The position numbers were made by a program, and so were the translations under genes. Positions 17,450-26,224 of a stretch of 64,000 bases of DNA are shown piece by piece; the stretch's first letter is position 1, and each line of letters starts with the position of its first letter. The notes beneath the pieces are model-generated. The model made no database searches. It worked only from the letters and a program-made list of their open reading frames with translations, and was not told where the DNA came from. Origin of the DNA: Streptomyces sp. DSM 15324 (GTDB taxonomy: Bacteria; Actinomycetota; Actinomycetes; Streptomycetales; Streptomycetaceae); NCBI RefSeq assembly GCF_001514285.1, contig NZ_KQ949024.1, positions 460,675-524,674 of the forward strand, written 5' to 3'.

Positions 17450-20400
17450 GTGTCCACGAAAGAGGTGGACGCGCCCGCCCGGTCAGCGACTTCGGCACCG
17501 TCGTCCGTGCGCCGGGGCCTGCGGAACTTCGCCGACCGGTGGCCCTTCCAGCGCAAGCTGAACCTGCTCGTCGGCATCCCGCTCGGGGTCATCGCCCTGA
17601 TGCTGGCGTACTTCTTCACCGAACTGGTACAGGAGTCCAACCAGGCCGAGGACGCCGCCCAGCTGGTGCGCGACAGCACCCAGGTGGCCAGGCTGGTCTC
17701 GGACCTGCAGAACGAGCACCAGCAGGCGATCCTGCTCTCGGTGCGGCACCAGGCGACCTTCGACGGCGGCACGCCCTCCACGAACGCCTACCGCAAGGCC
17801 CAGCTCGCCGTGGACGACCAGGTACGCAAGGTGGTCGACGCCTTCGGCGACCGGCTGCCGGACAGCGAGGCACAGGCGCTGCGCGGGATCGAGGGCCTGG
17901 CGGGTCTGCGGACCACGATCGAGCAGGGCTATCTGCCCGCCGACAACATCGACCCGGCCTACTCCGGTGCCTCGGACGCCGTCATCGACGGACTGGGCCT
18001 GGACCGCGACACCAACCTGGCCAGCACCTTCACCGGAAACCTGCTCGACTCGCTGCTGCGCGCCGACGCCGCCCACGGCGCCTACGAGACCGGTGTGTTC
18101 TCCGCGCGCACCGGCGACAGCAACGCGCTCATCGAGTACACCGGCGCGGTCGGCTCGTACGAGCTGTACACCTACCAGGCCGACCGCTTCGGCCGGTTCG
18201 CCACCGCGGCCCAGGCCGACGAGCTCGGCGGCGTCGAGCACAACTCCGCGCAGGCCTCCATCAGCCAGCACTTCGCCGAACTGGCCGTCGACCCGAGCGC
18301 GTTGCAGGCAGAGTCCCAGGCGGACATCCGCAAGGCGTTCCGGGCGGCCCTCGCCTCGTACCCGGACTACAGCGCGCAGGCCCAGGCCCGGCTGAGGATC
18401 ACCACCTCGCTGATCGACCAGATCGCCGACCGCGCCGACGACGCCTCCGTCAGCGCCCAGTGGCGGGCCGGTCTGCTGCTCAACCTCGCGCTGGTCTGCT
18501 TCGCCCTGTGGATCGCGTTCTCCGTCCTCGTACGGCGCTCCGTGGTGCGCCCGGTGCTGGCCCTGACGGGTGCCGCGCAGGAGGTCGCCGACGTCGCCGG
18601 GCGCGAGCTCGCCCGGGTCGCCGACGACGACGCCGAGGAGACCGGCTCGCCGCGGCTGCGCGAGCTGCCGGTCACGGCGGACGACGAGATCGGTGAACTG
18701 GCCGAGGCCTTCAACAACGTACAGACGACCGCGGCGGCGCTGCTGGAGCGCCAGGTGCTCAGCCGGCGCAACGTCGCCGAGATGTTCGGCAACGTCGGCC
18801 GCCGCGTCTCCAACCTGACGACCCGCCAGCTCGCCCTGATCGACTGGGTGGAGCGCGGGGAGACCGACCCGGCGCTGCTGGAGCGGCTCTACTCCATCGA
18901 CCACATCGCCGTCCGCCTGCGCCGCAACGCCGACAGCCTGATGCTGCTGGCCGGCATCCGCGAGACCGCCCTCGCCTCCGGTCCGACCGAGCTGACCAAC
19001 GTGGTCCGGGCCGCGCTCGGCCAGATCGAGGGCTACCGGCGGGTGCAGCTCCACGCCCGCGGTGAGGCCGTCGTCGAGCCCGACATGGTCGGCGACCTCA
19101 CGCTGATGATCGCCGAACTCCTGGAGAACGCCGTGTCGTTCTCGCCGGAGGGCAGCCCTGTCGAGGTGCGGGTCGGCTCCGACCAGGGCGGTGCCTCGAT
19201 CACCGTCTCCGACCACGGCCTCGGCATGAGCGCCGAGCGGCTCGCGGAGGAGAACGCGCGGCTGGTGCGCCGTGAGCGGCTCGACCTGGTGCCGACGAAG
19301 GTGCTCGGTCTGTTCGTGGTCGGCGCGCTGGCCCGCCGCTGGGACGTCGACGTCACCCTCACCCGTACCCCGGGCGGCGGCGTGACCGCCGAGGTCCGCA
19401 TCCCGGCGACGCTGCTGCTGACGCTCAGCGAGGTCGGTGCGCCCACCGCCGCGGCCCAGTCCCTCCCGGCCCCGTCGGCGCCCGCCGCCGGTCCCTCCCC
19501 CGCCGCCGCGGCCTCCCCCACGGCTCAGGACGCGACCTCGCTCCCCCGCCGGGTGCCGCGCCGCGAGCAGCCCTCCTGGGCCGAGCGGGACCCCGAGCCG
19601 GCAACGGCGACAGCGACAGCGACGGCGTCCGAGGGCGCGGACCAGGAGGCGGCGGCGAGGGCCCTCCCCCGCCGGTCGGCCAAGGCGTCCGCCCCGGCAC
19701 CGGCCACCGACACGGCCACGTCGAACGGCACCCCGGCCTCCGGCGGACGGACGACGACCTGGGCCTCCGCGTCCGCGGACGGAGGCACGGCTTCCCGGGA
19801 GCCCGCGTCGGCGCACGACGGCCGTACGACGGACCCGGCCACCGCGTCGACACCCGACAGCCGTACGACGGACCCGGCCACCGCGTCGGCGCACGACGGC
19901 CGTACGACGGACCCGGCCACCTCGCCGCCGCACGACGGCCGTACGACGGACCGGACCACGGCGTCGACACCCGACAGCCGTACGACGGACCCGACAGCCC
20001 CGACGGCCGCGTCGGCGCACGACGGCCGGGCGGCCGCGGCAGCGGCCGCGGCGACCGGCGGACCGGGCCCGGCAGACGCCTCCGGCGCCGGATCCGGTGG
20101 CGGGCCGGGTGGCGCCCGGGTGCCCGTCGAGGACCACGCCCGTACCCCCGACCCCGCCGGTCCGGCCGTCCCCGCGGCCGCCCTCGGCGAGGTACGTCCG
20201 GCCGCCGCCGAGGGGGCCCGCCCGCTGCGGCGGCGGGTGCGCGGGGCCACCCTGCGGACCACTGTGGACGCCTCCGCCGCAATGGCGCGGCAGGCGGCGC
20301 GGCCCGCGGACGCGGATGCCGTGCGCAGCGCGCTGGAGGAGTTCGAGGCGGCCGTGGAACGCGCCCACCGCGACACCGACGGCTCGCACGACCGACGGGT

Positions 20401-20464
20401 CCCGGACGACCACCGGAACCCCCCGCACCACCAGAACCACCTTCCGGAAGGAGCCGAGCAGTGA
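17450..20464 (+). CDS. cvnA: Conservon sensor kinase-like protein CvnA (conservon 2)
   Basis: A 1004-residue membrane sensor. TM1 (about 40-60), extracellular NIT-type sensing region (about 64-330), TM2 (about 340-362), HAMP, dimerisation segment with the family motif IDHIAVRLRRNADSLMLLAG, HATPase domain (about 517-657) with N box LLENAVSFSP and G box SDHGLGMS. The tail from about residue 660 is disordered and contains 13-residue tandem repeats (about 786-860). GTG 17450 is four bases after GGAGG; the frame extends upstream to 17363 but without a usable start. The stop overlaps cvnB by four bases (GTGA). Confidence 0.92.
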   Translation: MSTKEVDAPARSATSAPSSVRRGLRNFADRWPFQRKLNLLVGIPLGVIALMLAYFFTELVQESNQAEDAAQLVRDSTQVARLVSDLQNEHQQAILLSVRHQATFDGGTPSTNAYRKAQLAVDDQVRKVVDAFGDRLPDSEAQALRGIEGLAGLRTTIEQGYLPADNIDPAYSGASDAVIDGLGLDRDTNLASTFTGNLLDSLLRADAAHGAYETGVFSARTGDSNALIEYTGAVGSYELYTYQADRFGRFATAAQADELGGVEHNSAQASISQHFAELAVDPSALQAESQADIRKAFRAALASYPDYSAQAQARLRITTSLIDQIADRADDASVSAQWRAGLLLNLALVCFALWIAFSVLVRRSVVRPVLALTGAAQEVADVAGRELARVADDDAEETGSPRLRELPVTADDEIGELAEAFNNVQTTAAALLERQVLSRRNVAEMFGNVGRRVSNLTTRQLALIDWVERGETDPALLERLYSIDHIAVRLRRNADSLMLLAGIRETALASGPTELTNVVRAALGQIEGYRRVQLHARGEAVVEPDMVGDLTLMIAELLENAVSFSPEGSPVEVRVGSDQGGASITVSDHGLGMSAERLAEENARLVRRERLDLVPTKVLGLFVVGALARRWDVDVTLTRTPGGGVTAEVRIPATLLLTLSEVGAPTAAAQSLPAPSAPAAGPSPAAAASPTAQDATSLPRRVPRREQPSWAERDPEPATATATATASEGADQEAAARALPRRSAKASAPAPATDTATSNGTPASGGRTTTWASASADGGTASREPASAHDGRTTDPATASTPDSRTTDPATASAHDGRTTDPATSPPHDGRTTDRTTASTPDSRTTDPTAPTAASAHDGRAAAAAAAATGGPGPADASGAGSGGGPGGARVPVEDHARTPDPAGPAVPAAALGEVRPAAAEGARPLRRRVRGATLRTTVDASAAMARQAARPADADAVRSALEEFEAAVERAHRDTDGSHDRRVPDDHRNPPHHQNHLPEGAEQ
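19805..20030 (+). repeat. 39-bp tandem repeats inside cvnA
   Basis: Five complete 39-base units (19805, 19844, 19883, 19922, 19961) and a partial sixth (20009). Each codes for 13 residues of the type ASAHDGRTTDPAT or ASTPDSRTTDPAT, the two versions mostly alternating. The length keeps the reading frame, so copy number can vary without inactivating the kinase. Confidence 0.9.
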
Positions 20465-20934
20465 GCACGTCGACAGGTGGAACCACCGGAGACACCACGC
20501 CGACCGATCTGCGGGCTGCCGCAGCCGACTTCACGTGGCTGCTCAACCGTTTCGCCACCGAGACCGCGGGGGTCGTGGACGCCATCGCGGTGTCCTCCGA
20601 CGGCCTGCTGATCGCGGTCTCGGAGCTGCGCGAGCACGCCGACTCCGAGCGCCTCGCGGCGATCGTCTCCGGCATCACCAGCCTGGCCGCGGGCGCCTCC
20701 GGCAACTACGGCCTGGGCGGTCTGAACAAGGTCATCATCGATCTGGAGGGCGGTCACGTCCTGGTCTCCGCGATCGGCAGCGGCGCCGTCCTCGGCGTGG
20801 TCACCGACAAGGAGGCCAAGCTCGGCAACATCGCCTACGAGATGACCGTGTTCGCCAACCGCGCCGGTGCCGCGCTGAGCCCGCAGCTCGTCCTGGAGCT
20901 GAAGAACAGCGTCGGCGCCACCCGGACCCGCTGA
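20461..20934 (+). CDS. cvnB: Roadblock/LC7-domain protein CvnB (conservon 2)
   Basis: A 157-residue roadblock/LC7 protein (FTWLLNRFATETAGVVDAIAVSSDGLLIAVS, then GGLNKVIIDLEGGHVLVSAIG). The GTG overlaps the cvnA stop. It resembles the canonical conservon CvnB more closely than the conservon 1 copy does. It is expected to bridge CvnA and CvnD. Confidence 0.93.
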   Translation: MSTSTGGTTGDTTPTDLRAAAADFTWLLNRFATETAGVVDAIAVSSDGLLIAVSELREHADSERLAAIVSGITSLAAGASGNYGLGGLNKVIIDLEGGHVLVSAIGSGAVLGVVTDKEAKLGNIAYEMTVFANRAGAALSPQLVLELKNSVGATRTR

Positions 20935-20965
20935 CCGCGGCCACCGGCAGAGGAAGCGGACACCG

Positions 20966-21415
20966 ATGGCGGACGGCCAGAGCCCGCACGGCCTCGGCGA
21001 GGAACCCCTCGCCCCGGCCGGCCCGGTCGGCCCCGCGCCCGCGGTACGGCCCTTCCTGGTCACCGCCGGCCGGGTCGCGGGCGCGGGCGAGGCCGCGTCC
21101 GGACGGGCGATGCCCGTGGAGACCCAACTGGTGGCGACCGCCGAGGGGATCGACGCGCTCGACCGGCTCTCCTTCGAACAGCACGACATCGTGGCCGCCT
21201 GCCGGGTGCCGCAGTCCATCGCGGAGATCGCGGCGCGGCTGCGGCTGCACCTGAACGTGGTGCGGGTGCTCGCCGAGGACCTGCGCTCGGTGGGACAGCT
21301 CTCGGTGCACGTGCCCGACTCCGGCGTCACCCATGACGCGTCCGTCCTGCGCAGGGTTATCGATGGCCTGCGGGCCATCCCCGACTCCCGGGGGGTACTC
21401 CGTGACTCCGACTGA
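20966..21415 (+). CDS. cvnC: DUF742 protein CvnC (conservon 2)
   Basis: A 149-residue DUF742 protein: AVRPFLVTAGRV near the N-terminus and a winged-helix-like core (FEQHDIVAACRVPQSIAEIAARLRLHLNVVRVLAEDL). ATG 20966 follows AGAGGAAG. There is a 31-base gap after cvnB, and it overlaps cvnD by 14 bases, the same overlap as in conservon 1. Confidence 0.92.
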   Translation: MADGQSPHGLGEEPLAPAGPVGPAPAVRPFLVTAGRVAGAGEAASGRAMPVETQLVATAEGIDALDRLSFEQHDIVAACRVPQSIAEIAARLRLHLNVVRVLAEDLRSVGQLSVHVPDSGVTHDASVLRRVIDGLRAIPDSRGVLRDSD

Positions 21416-22001
21416 ACCGCTCGCCCGTCCGGCCGCCGGCCAGGCCGCCGTACGGCCGCCGCTGCCGGTGAAGCTGGTGATCGCGGGCGGCTTCGGCGTG
21501 GGCAAGACCACCGCCGTCGGCTCCATCTCCGAGATCGAGCCGCTCACCACCGAGGCGGCCATCACCGAGGTCGCGGCGGGGGTGGACGACCTCAGCCACA
21601 CCCCGCGCAAGACCACGACCACCGTGGCGATGGACTTCGGCTGCATCACCATCGACCCGACGCTGAAGCTGTACCTGTTCGGCACGCCCGGTCAGGAGCG
21701 CTTCGGCTTCATGTGGGACGACATCGTGGAGGGCGCGGTCGGCGGCCTGGTCATCGTCGACACCCGCCGGCTCGACGACTGCTACGCCGCCGTGGACTAC
21801 TTCGAGCACCGGCAGATCCCGTTCGCGGTGGCCGTGAACGCCTTCGACGGCAAGGTCGACCACTCGCTCGAGGAGGTCCGCTGGGCCCTCGACGTCTCCG
21901 ACGGCGTGCCGGTGCTCGTCTTCGACGCCCGGGAGCGCGGCTCGGTGCGGGACGCCCTGCTGGTGGTGCTGGAGCAGGCGCTCGCCCGCAGCGGCGGGTG
22001 A
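21402..22001 (+). CDS. cvnD: Small GTPase CvnD (conservon 2)
   Basis: A 199-residue Ras-like GTP-binding protein. P-loop GGFGVGKTT, switch II FGTPGQERFGFMW, and VNAFDGK. GTG 21402 lies about eight bases after GGGGGG and overlaps the cvnC stop by 14 bases; the frame is open further upstream. It has the same length as the conservon 1 CvnD. A hairpin terminator follows 22 bases after the stop, closing the operon. Confidence 0.92.
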   Translation: MTPTEPLARPAAGQAAVRPPLPVKLVIAGGFGVGKTTAVGSISEIEPLTTEAAITEVAAGVDDLSHTPRKTTTTVAMDFGCITIDPTLKLYLFGTPGQERFGFMWDDIVEGAVGGLVIVDTRRLDDCYAAVDYFEHRQIPFAVAVNAFDGKVDHSLEEVRWALDVSDGVPVLVFDARERGSVRDALLVVLEQALARSGG

Positions 22002-22023
22002 TGCTCCGCGTACCTGCGGTGGT

Positions 22024-22064
22024 GGGGAACTGCGGGCCGGTTGTGGCCGGTCGCGCAGTTCCCC
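22024..22064. terminator. Hairpin terminator (dispersed family)
   Basis: Arms GGGGAACTGCG (22024-22034) and CGCAGTTCCCC (22054-22064), with an inner GGCCGG-TTGT-GGCCGG stretch. It lies between cvnD (+) and the permease (-). Closely related to the element at 48168-48212. Confidence 0.75.
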
Positions 22065-22080
22065 GCGCCCCTGACTGAGG

Positions 22081-22749
22081 TCAGCTGCTTCGACGTACGC
22101 CGGGAGAGACCGCGGCCCGGGCCACCGCCCAGAACAGCCCCAGGGTCGCCAGGGCCATGGCCGCGACCAGGGCGGCGCCGCCCACGACCTTCTCGTAGTC
22201 GTGCTGGTAGAGCCCGTCGACGATGTAGCGGCCGAGGCCGCCGAGACCGACGTACGCGGCGATGGTGGCCGTGGAGACGATCTGGATGGCCGCCGAGCGC
22301 AGGCCGCCGAGGATCAGCGGGAGCGCGACCGGGAGTTCCACCTGGAGCAGGATCCGGGTCTCCGACATGCCGATGCCGCGCGCGGCGTCCACCGGGGAGC
22401 GGTCGACGGAGCGCACCGCCTCGTACGTGGTGACGAGGATCGGCGGGACGGCGAGGACGACCAGGGGGATCATCACCGGCAGCATGCCGAAGCCGGCGAT
22501 GATGACGATGAGCACCAGCAGGCCGAAGGTGGGCAGGGCCCGCGCGGCGGTGGCGATCAGGGTGAGGGTGTTGCCGCCCTTGCCGTAGTGCCCGGTGACC
22601 AGGCCGACGGGCAGTCCGATCAGCGCGGAAAGACCGAGCGCCTCCAGGGAGTACTGGAGGTGCTCCACCAGTCGGGTGGGGATGCCGTCGTAGCCCGACC
22701 AGTGGGCGCCGTCGGTGAAGAAGGAGGTGATGAAGTGCAGGACGTTCAC
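22081..22749 (-). CDS. Osmoprotectant ABC transporter permease 1
   Basis: A 222-residue membrane protein with about five or six helices and a binding-protein-dependent permease (MetI-like) loop, SPVDAARGIGMSETRILLQVELPVALPLILGG. Close to the OpuCB/OpuCD permeases. GTG 22749 overlaps the stop of the other permease (GTGA). It ends the operon. Works with the ATPase and the second permease to import quaternary amines. Confidence 0.9.
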   Translation of the reverse strand: MNVLHFITSFFTDGAHWSGYDGIPTRLVEHLQYSLEALGLSALIGLPVGLVTGHYGKGGNTLTLIATAARALPTFGLLVLIVIIAGFGMLPVMIPLVVLAVPPILVTTYEAVRSVDRSPVDAARGIGMSETRILLQVELPVALPLILGGLRSAAIQIVSTATIAAYVGLGGLGRYIVDGLYQHDYEKVVGGAALVAAMALATLGLFWAVARAAVSPGVRRSS

Positions 22750-23426
22750 CGGGCTGTGGCCTCCTTCCGGGTGCGGGTCGCGCCCGATCCGCTCGGCATC
22801 CAGGGGGTGAGCAGGACCCGTAGGCCGACCAGCAGGGCGTCCACCAGGACGGCGAGGGACGCCGTGGTGAGCACGGAGTTCCAGGCCAGTTCGGGCCGGT
22901 TGTAGATCTGCGCGTCGTGCAGCAGGTTGCCGAGCGCGCCCTGGTTGCCGATCAGCATGCCGACGCTGACCAGGCTGATGCTGGAGACCGTCGCCACCCG
23001 CAGTCCGGCGACGATCGCGGGCGTGGCGATCGGCAACTGGACCTGGAGGTAGCGGCGTACGGGCCCGAAGCCCATCGCGGTCGCCGCGGCGAGGGTCTCC
23101 TGCGGCACCGAGCGGACGCCGTCGACGATCGCCGGGACCAGCACGACGAGGGTGTAGACGGTGAGCGGGATCATCACCGTCAGTTCGGTCTGGCCGGTGT
23201 AGTCGATGAGGACGACGAAGAACGCGAGCGAGGGGATGGCGTAGAGCACGGTCGTCACCCACAGCACGGGCGGGTACAGCCAGCGCAGCCGCACGCAGAG
23301 CTGGGCGATGGGCAGGGCCAGCAGCAGGCCGCCGAGGACCGGCAGCAGGGCCTCGCGCAGATGGAGTCCGACGAGACCGATCCAGTCGTGCTGGAGGTCG
23401 CTGGGGAGGTCGAAGAAGCGGTTCAT
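22746..23426 (-). CDS. Osmoprotectant ABC transporter permease 2
   Basis: A 226-residue permease of the same family, with the coupling loop SVPQETLAAATAMGFGPVRRYLQVQLPIATPAIVAG. ATG 23426 overlaps the ATPase stop by four bases and its own stop overlaps the next permease by four bases, so the three genes are one tightly coupled operon. Two different permease subunits are normal in OpuC-type systems. Confidence 0.9.
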   Translation of the reverse strand: MNRFFDLPSDLQHDWIGLVGLHLREALLPVLGGLLLALPIAQLCVRLRWLYPPVLWVTTVLYAIPSLAFFVVLIDYTGQTELTVMIPLTVYTLVVLVPAIVDGVRSVPQETLAAATAMGFGPVRRYLQVQLPIATPAIVAGLRVATVSSISLVSVGMLIGNQGALGNLLHDAQIYNRPELAWNSVLTTASLAVLVDALLVGLRVLLTPWMPSGSGATRTRKEATAR

Positions 23427-24574
23427 CGCACGGCCTTCGGCAGGCCGGAGCCGGTGGTGCCGCCGACGCCCGGGGCGGCCTCGTGCGCGCCGCGGATCGC
23501 CTCGGCGATGGCGGTCTGGGAGACGACACCGGTGGCGCGGCCCTCGCCGTCCACTGCGACGGCCCAGCCGGCGGGCGAGAGCACGGCGCAGTCGAGGGCG
23601 GAGCGCAGCGAGTCCTCGCCGGCGACGAACGGCCGTCCGTGGCCGAGGAGCCGGCCGGTGTCGATGCTCCCCGCGGTCAGGGCGTCCGGCTCGCTCCAGC
23701 CGAGCGGCTTGCCGTCGATGCCGGTGACGAGGAGGTAGGGGGCGCCCTGGGCGGCGCGGGCGATCTGCTCGGCGGTGGCGTCGACGGCGACGATCGGCGC
23801 GGTGAGCAGGTCGAGTCCGGCGGCGGAGAAGAAGGACAGCCGGCGGATGCCGCGGTCGGCGCCGAGGAAGTCCTCGACGAACGCGTCGGCCGGGTTCGAC
23901 AGCAGCTCGGCGGGCGGCGCGTACTGGGCGAGCCGGCCGCCGGTGCGCAGCACCGCGACCATGGTGCCGAGCTTGACGGCCTCGTCGATGTCATGGGTGA
24001 CGAAGACAATGGTCTTGCCCAACTCGTCCTGGATGCGCAGGAGTTCGTCCTGGAGTCCCTTGCGGACGACGGGGTCGACGGCGGAGAACGGCTCGTCCAT
24101 CAGCAGCACCGGCGGGTCGGCGGCGAGCGCCCGGGCGACGCCGACGCGTTGCTGCTGGCCGCCGGAGAGCTGGTAGGGATAGCGCGTGGCGAGGGTGGCG
24201 TCGAGTCCGACGCGTTCCATCAGCTCGCGGGCCCGGGAGCGGGCCCGGTCCTTGGTCCAGCCGAGCAGCCGGGGCACGGTGGCGATGTTGTCGACGATCG
24301 TGCGGTGCTGGAAGAGCCCGGCGTTCTGGATGACGTAACCCATCGAGCGGCGCAGGGTGTTGACCGGCTGCCGTCGGCTGTCCTGGCCGTCGATCCAGAT
24401 GGTGCCCTCGCTGGGCTCGACCATGCGGTTGATCATCCGCAGGGTCGTCGTCTTGCCGCATCCCGAGGGGCCGACGAGGACGGTGATCGCGCGGTCCGGT
24501 ATCTCAAGGGAGAGCCGGTCGACCGCCACCGTGCCGTCCGGGTACCGCTTGGTGACTGAATCTATCCGTATCAA
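23423..24574 (-). CDS. Osmoprotectant ABC transporter ATP-binding protein
   Basis: A 383-residue ATPase of the OpuCA/ProV type. Walker A GPSGCGKTT, signature LSGGQQQRVGVARALA, Walker B VLLMDEPFSAVDP and switch THDIDEAVKLG. The C-terminal part (about 255-370) carries a tandem-CBS-like region that in this family senses ionic strength. The TTG at 24574 gives the family's usual beginning (MIRIDSVTKRYPDGTVAVD); a GTG at 24586 would add four residues. Confidence 0.9.
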   Translation of the reverse strand: MIRIDSVTKRYPDGTVAVDRLSLEIPDRAITVLVGPSGCGKTTTLRMINRMVEPSEGTIWIDGQDSRRQPVNTLRRSMGYVIQNAGLFQHRTIVDNIATVPRLLGWTKDRARSRARELMERVGLDATLATRYPYQLSGGQQQRVGVARALAADPPVLLMDEPFSAVDPVVRKGLQDELLRIQDELGKTIVFVTHDIDEAVKLGTMVAVLRTGGRLAQYAPPAELLSNPADAFVEDFLGADRGIRRLSFFSAAGLDLLTAPIVAVDATAEQIARAAQGAPYLLVTGIDGKPLGWSEPDALTAGSIDTGRLLGHGRPFVAGEDSLRSALDCAVLSPAGWAVAVDGEGRATGVVSQTAIAEAIRGAHEAAPGVGGTTGSGLPKAVR

Positions 24575-24800
24575 AACGCCGAACACCCTTCGGGTCTGGC
24601 CGTTCCCGCCCGCTCTCGACCTCGAGAGTCCGGACCGTTGCGGGGAGAGTCTAGACCGGTCGCGTTTCAGCCGTACGGCGGGTGTATGGCGCGCTTCACC
24701 CCTCCAGAGACGGCACCCGTCATCAGGTCAGTCGCCTCCGCCGCCGCCCCCACAACCACCACCACAGGAGGAAGTCGAGAGCTTCGGTTCCCCGGACCGG

Positions 24801-25538
24801 CTAGGCGGCGGCCGGCTGTCCCGCCGTCGGGAATCCCGGGGTACGCAGCACACGGCCGCCCTCGAGTACCGCGAACACCTCGCAGCCCGCCCGGCCTGCC
24901 GCCCACTCCACGCCCGGCGCGCCCTGCGCGAACGCCGCCGTGGCGACGGTGTCCGCGAGGGTGAGGGTCGGGGCGACGACGGTGAGGCTGTCGAGGCCGG
25001 TGACGGGCAGGCCCGTACGACCGTCGAGGATGTGGTCGCCGCGCTCGTAGCGGGCGGAGGTGGCGACCGCCGCGTCCGTCAGCTCCAGCACCGCGCAGAC
25101 CTGGTCGGCGAGATGGGGATGCCGTACGCCGACCCGCCAGGGGCCGCCCGAGACGACCACGTCGCCCCCGGCGTTGAGGCAGAAGCGGCTGAGCCCGGCG
25201 CCGGTCAGCAGCTCCGCCGCCCGCTGCACCGACCAGCCCTTGACCACCGCGCAGGGGTCGAGGCCCCGCCCGGGCAGCCGTACGTCGAAGGCGCCGCCGG
25301 TGGCGACCCGGTACTCCTCGCACAGGCCGAGCACCTCGGCGAGATCGGCGCTCACCTCCTCGCCGGACAGCTCGCCCCGGTCCAGCCGGGACACCTCGCT
25401 CTCCGCCTTGAAGGGGCTGAACCGCTCGTCGACCTCCCGCAGCCAGGCGAAGACGGCGTCCACGACGCCCTCCGGCGCCCGGTCGTCGTCGATGCGCAGG
25501 GACACGGGGAAGCCCATGACGTGCTCGACCCGGTGCAT
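24801..25538 (-). CDS. apbE: FAD:protein FMN transferase (ApbE family)
   Basis: A 245-residue ApbE-type flavin transferase, shorter than the roughly 330 residues common in the family because the N-terminal lipoprotein part is missing. Motifs: HVMGFPVSL at the start, NAGGDVVVSG, DHILDGRTG and LADTVATAAF (metal- and FAD-binding). The enzyme attaches FMN covalently to Thr in DxxSGAT motifs of partner proteins. The preferred start is ATG 25538, one base after the stop of the FMN-binding gene, with AAGGG nine bases upstream; GTG 25547 is possible. The neighbouring gene has two such motifs and is the obvious substrate. No signal peptide is seen, so how it reaches an exported target is unclear. Confidence 0.9.
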   Translation of the reverse strand: MHRVEHVMGFPVSLRIDDDRAPEGVVDAVFAWLREVDERFSPFKAESEVSRLDRGELSGEEVSADLAEVLGLCEEYRVATGGAFDVRLPGRGLDPCAVVKGWSVQRAAELLTGAGLSRFCLNAGGDVVVSGGPWRVGVRHPHLADQVCAVLELTDAAVATSARYERGDHILDGRTGLPVTGLDSLTVVAPTLTLADTVATAAFAQGAPGVEWAAGRAGCEVFAVLEGGRVLRTPGFPTAGQPAAA

Positions 25539-25539
25539 G

Positions 25540-26214
25540 TCAGGCACCCTTCGCGTCGATCGCGGCCTGGAGGGACTCCCGGTAGCCGTCGCTGGTGATC
25601 GTCGCGCCGGAGACGGTGTCGATGTCCGCGCTCTGCGCCCGAAGCGTCTCCGCGACCAGCTTCGGCACCGCCGCCGTCGTCTGCGGATGGTTCGGCTGCT
25701 TCAGCATCTTCACCGCGGCGATCCTGTCACCGTCGTAGGTCACCTGGACCTGGACGTCACCCTTCTCCGTGGGAACCGTCGTCCCCGTGAAGGTGGTACC
25801 CGAGGCCGACGGGGACGCCGACGCGGCGGACTCCTCCTGGTCGATCGCGGCCTGCAGGGACTCCTTGTAGGCGTCGCTGGTGATCGTCGCGCCGGAGACG
25901 GTGTCGATGTCCGCGCTCTGCGCCCGAAGCGTCTCCGCGACCAGCTTCGGCACCGCCGCCGTCGTCTGCGGATGGTTCGGCTGCTTCAGCATCTTCACCG
26001 CGGCGATCCTGCCGCCGTCGTAGGTCACCTGGACCTGGACGTCACCCTTCTCGGTGGTCACGGTCGTGCCCGTGAAGGTGGTGCCCGAGGACGAGGTGGA
26101 GGGGGAAGAGCCGGCGGCGGACGAGGCCGTGGAGGTGCCGGTGGAGGGTTCGTAGCGCCAGACGGGGATCAGGCCGACCACGGACAGGACAAGAACGGGG
26201 ATTGCTCGCTTCAC
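25540..26214 (-). CDS. Membrane-anchored protein with two FMN-binding domains
   Basis: A 224-residue protein: uncleaved signal/anchor (1-18), a Ser/Thr linker, then two nearly identical FMN_bind domains (about 46-127 and 140-222). Each carries an ApbE flavinylation motif, DTVSGAT, with the acceptor threonines at 110 and 205. FMN bound there would carry electrons outside the membrane. The gene lies between the ferric-reductase-like gene (10 bases upstream) and apbE (one base downstream). The two domains differ by only a few residues, and even their DNA is almost the same, so the duplication is recent or kept uniform by gene conversion. Confidence 0.92.
   Translation of the reverse strand: MKRAIPVLVLSVVGLIPVWRYEPSTGTSTASSAAGSSPSTSSSGTTFTGTTVTTEKGDVQVQVTYDGGRIAAVKMLKQPNHPQTTAAVPKLVAETLRAQSADIDTVSGATITSDAYKESLQAAIDQEESAASASPSASGTTFTGTTVPTEKGDVQVQVTYDGDRIAAVKMLKQPNHPQTTAAVPKLVAETLRAQSADIDTVSGATITSDGYRESLQAAIDAKGA
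25555..26089 (-). repeat. 250-bp direct duplication within the FMN-binding gene
   Basis: Copies at 25555-25804 and 25840-26089, offset 285 bases (95 codons), in frame, with only scattered differences, mostly near the ends. The 35-base spacer codes for the EESAASASPS linker. Confidence 0.92.
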
Positions 26215-26224
26215 GTCGTCTCTC

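Noticed and set aside
17483..20440. 985-residue minus-strand open frame
   Set aside because: Antisense to cvnA of conservon 2; its repeats mirror the sense-strand repeats.
11068..22001. Mobile element carrying the two conservons
   Set aside because: No integrase, transposase, tRNA or flanking direct repeats seen; the conservons differ greatly and are not a recent tandem duplication.
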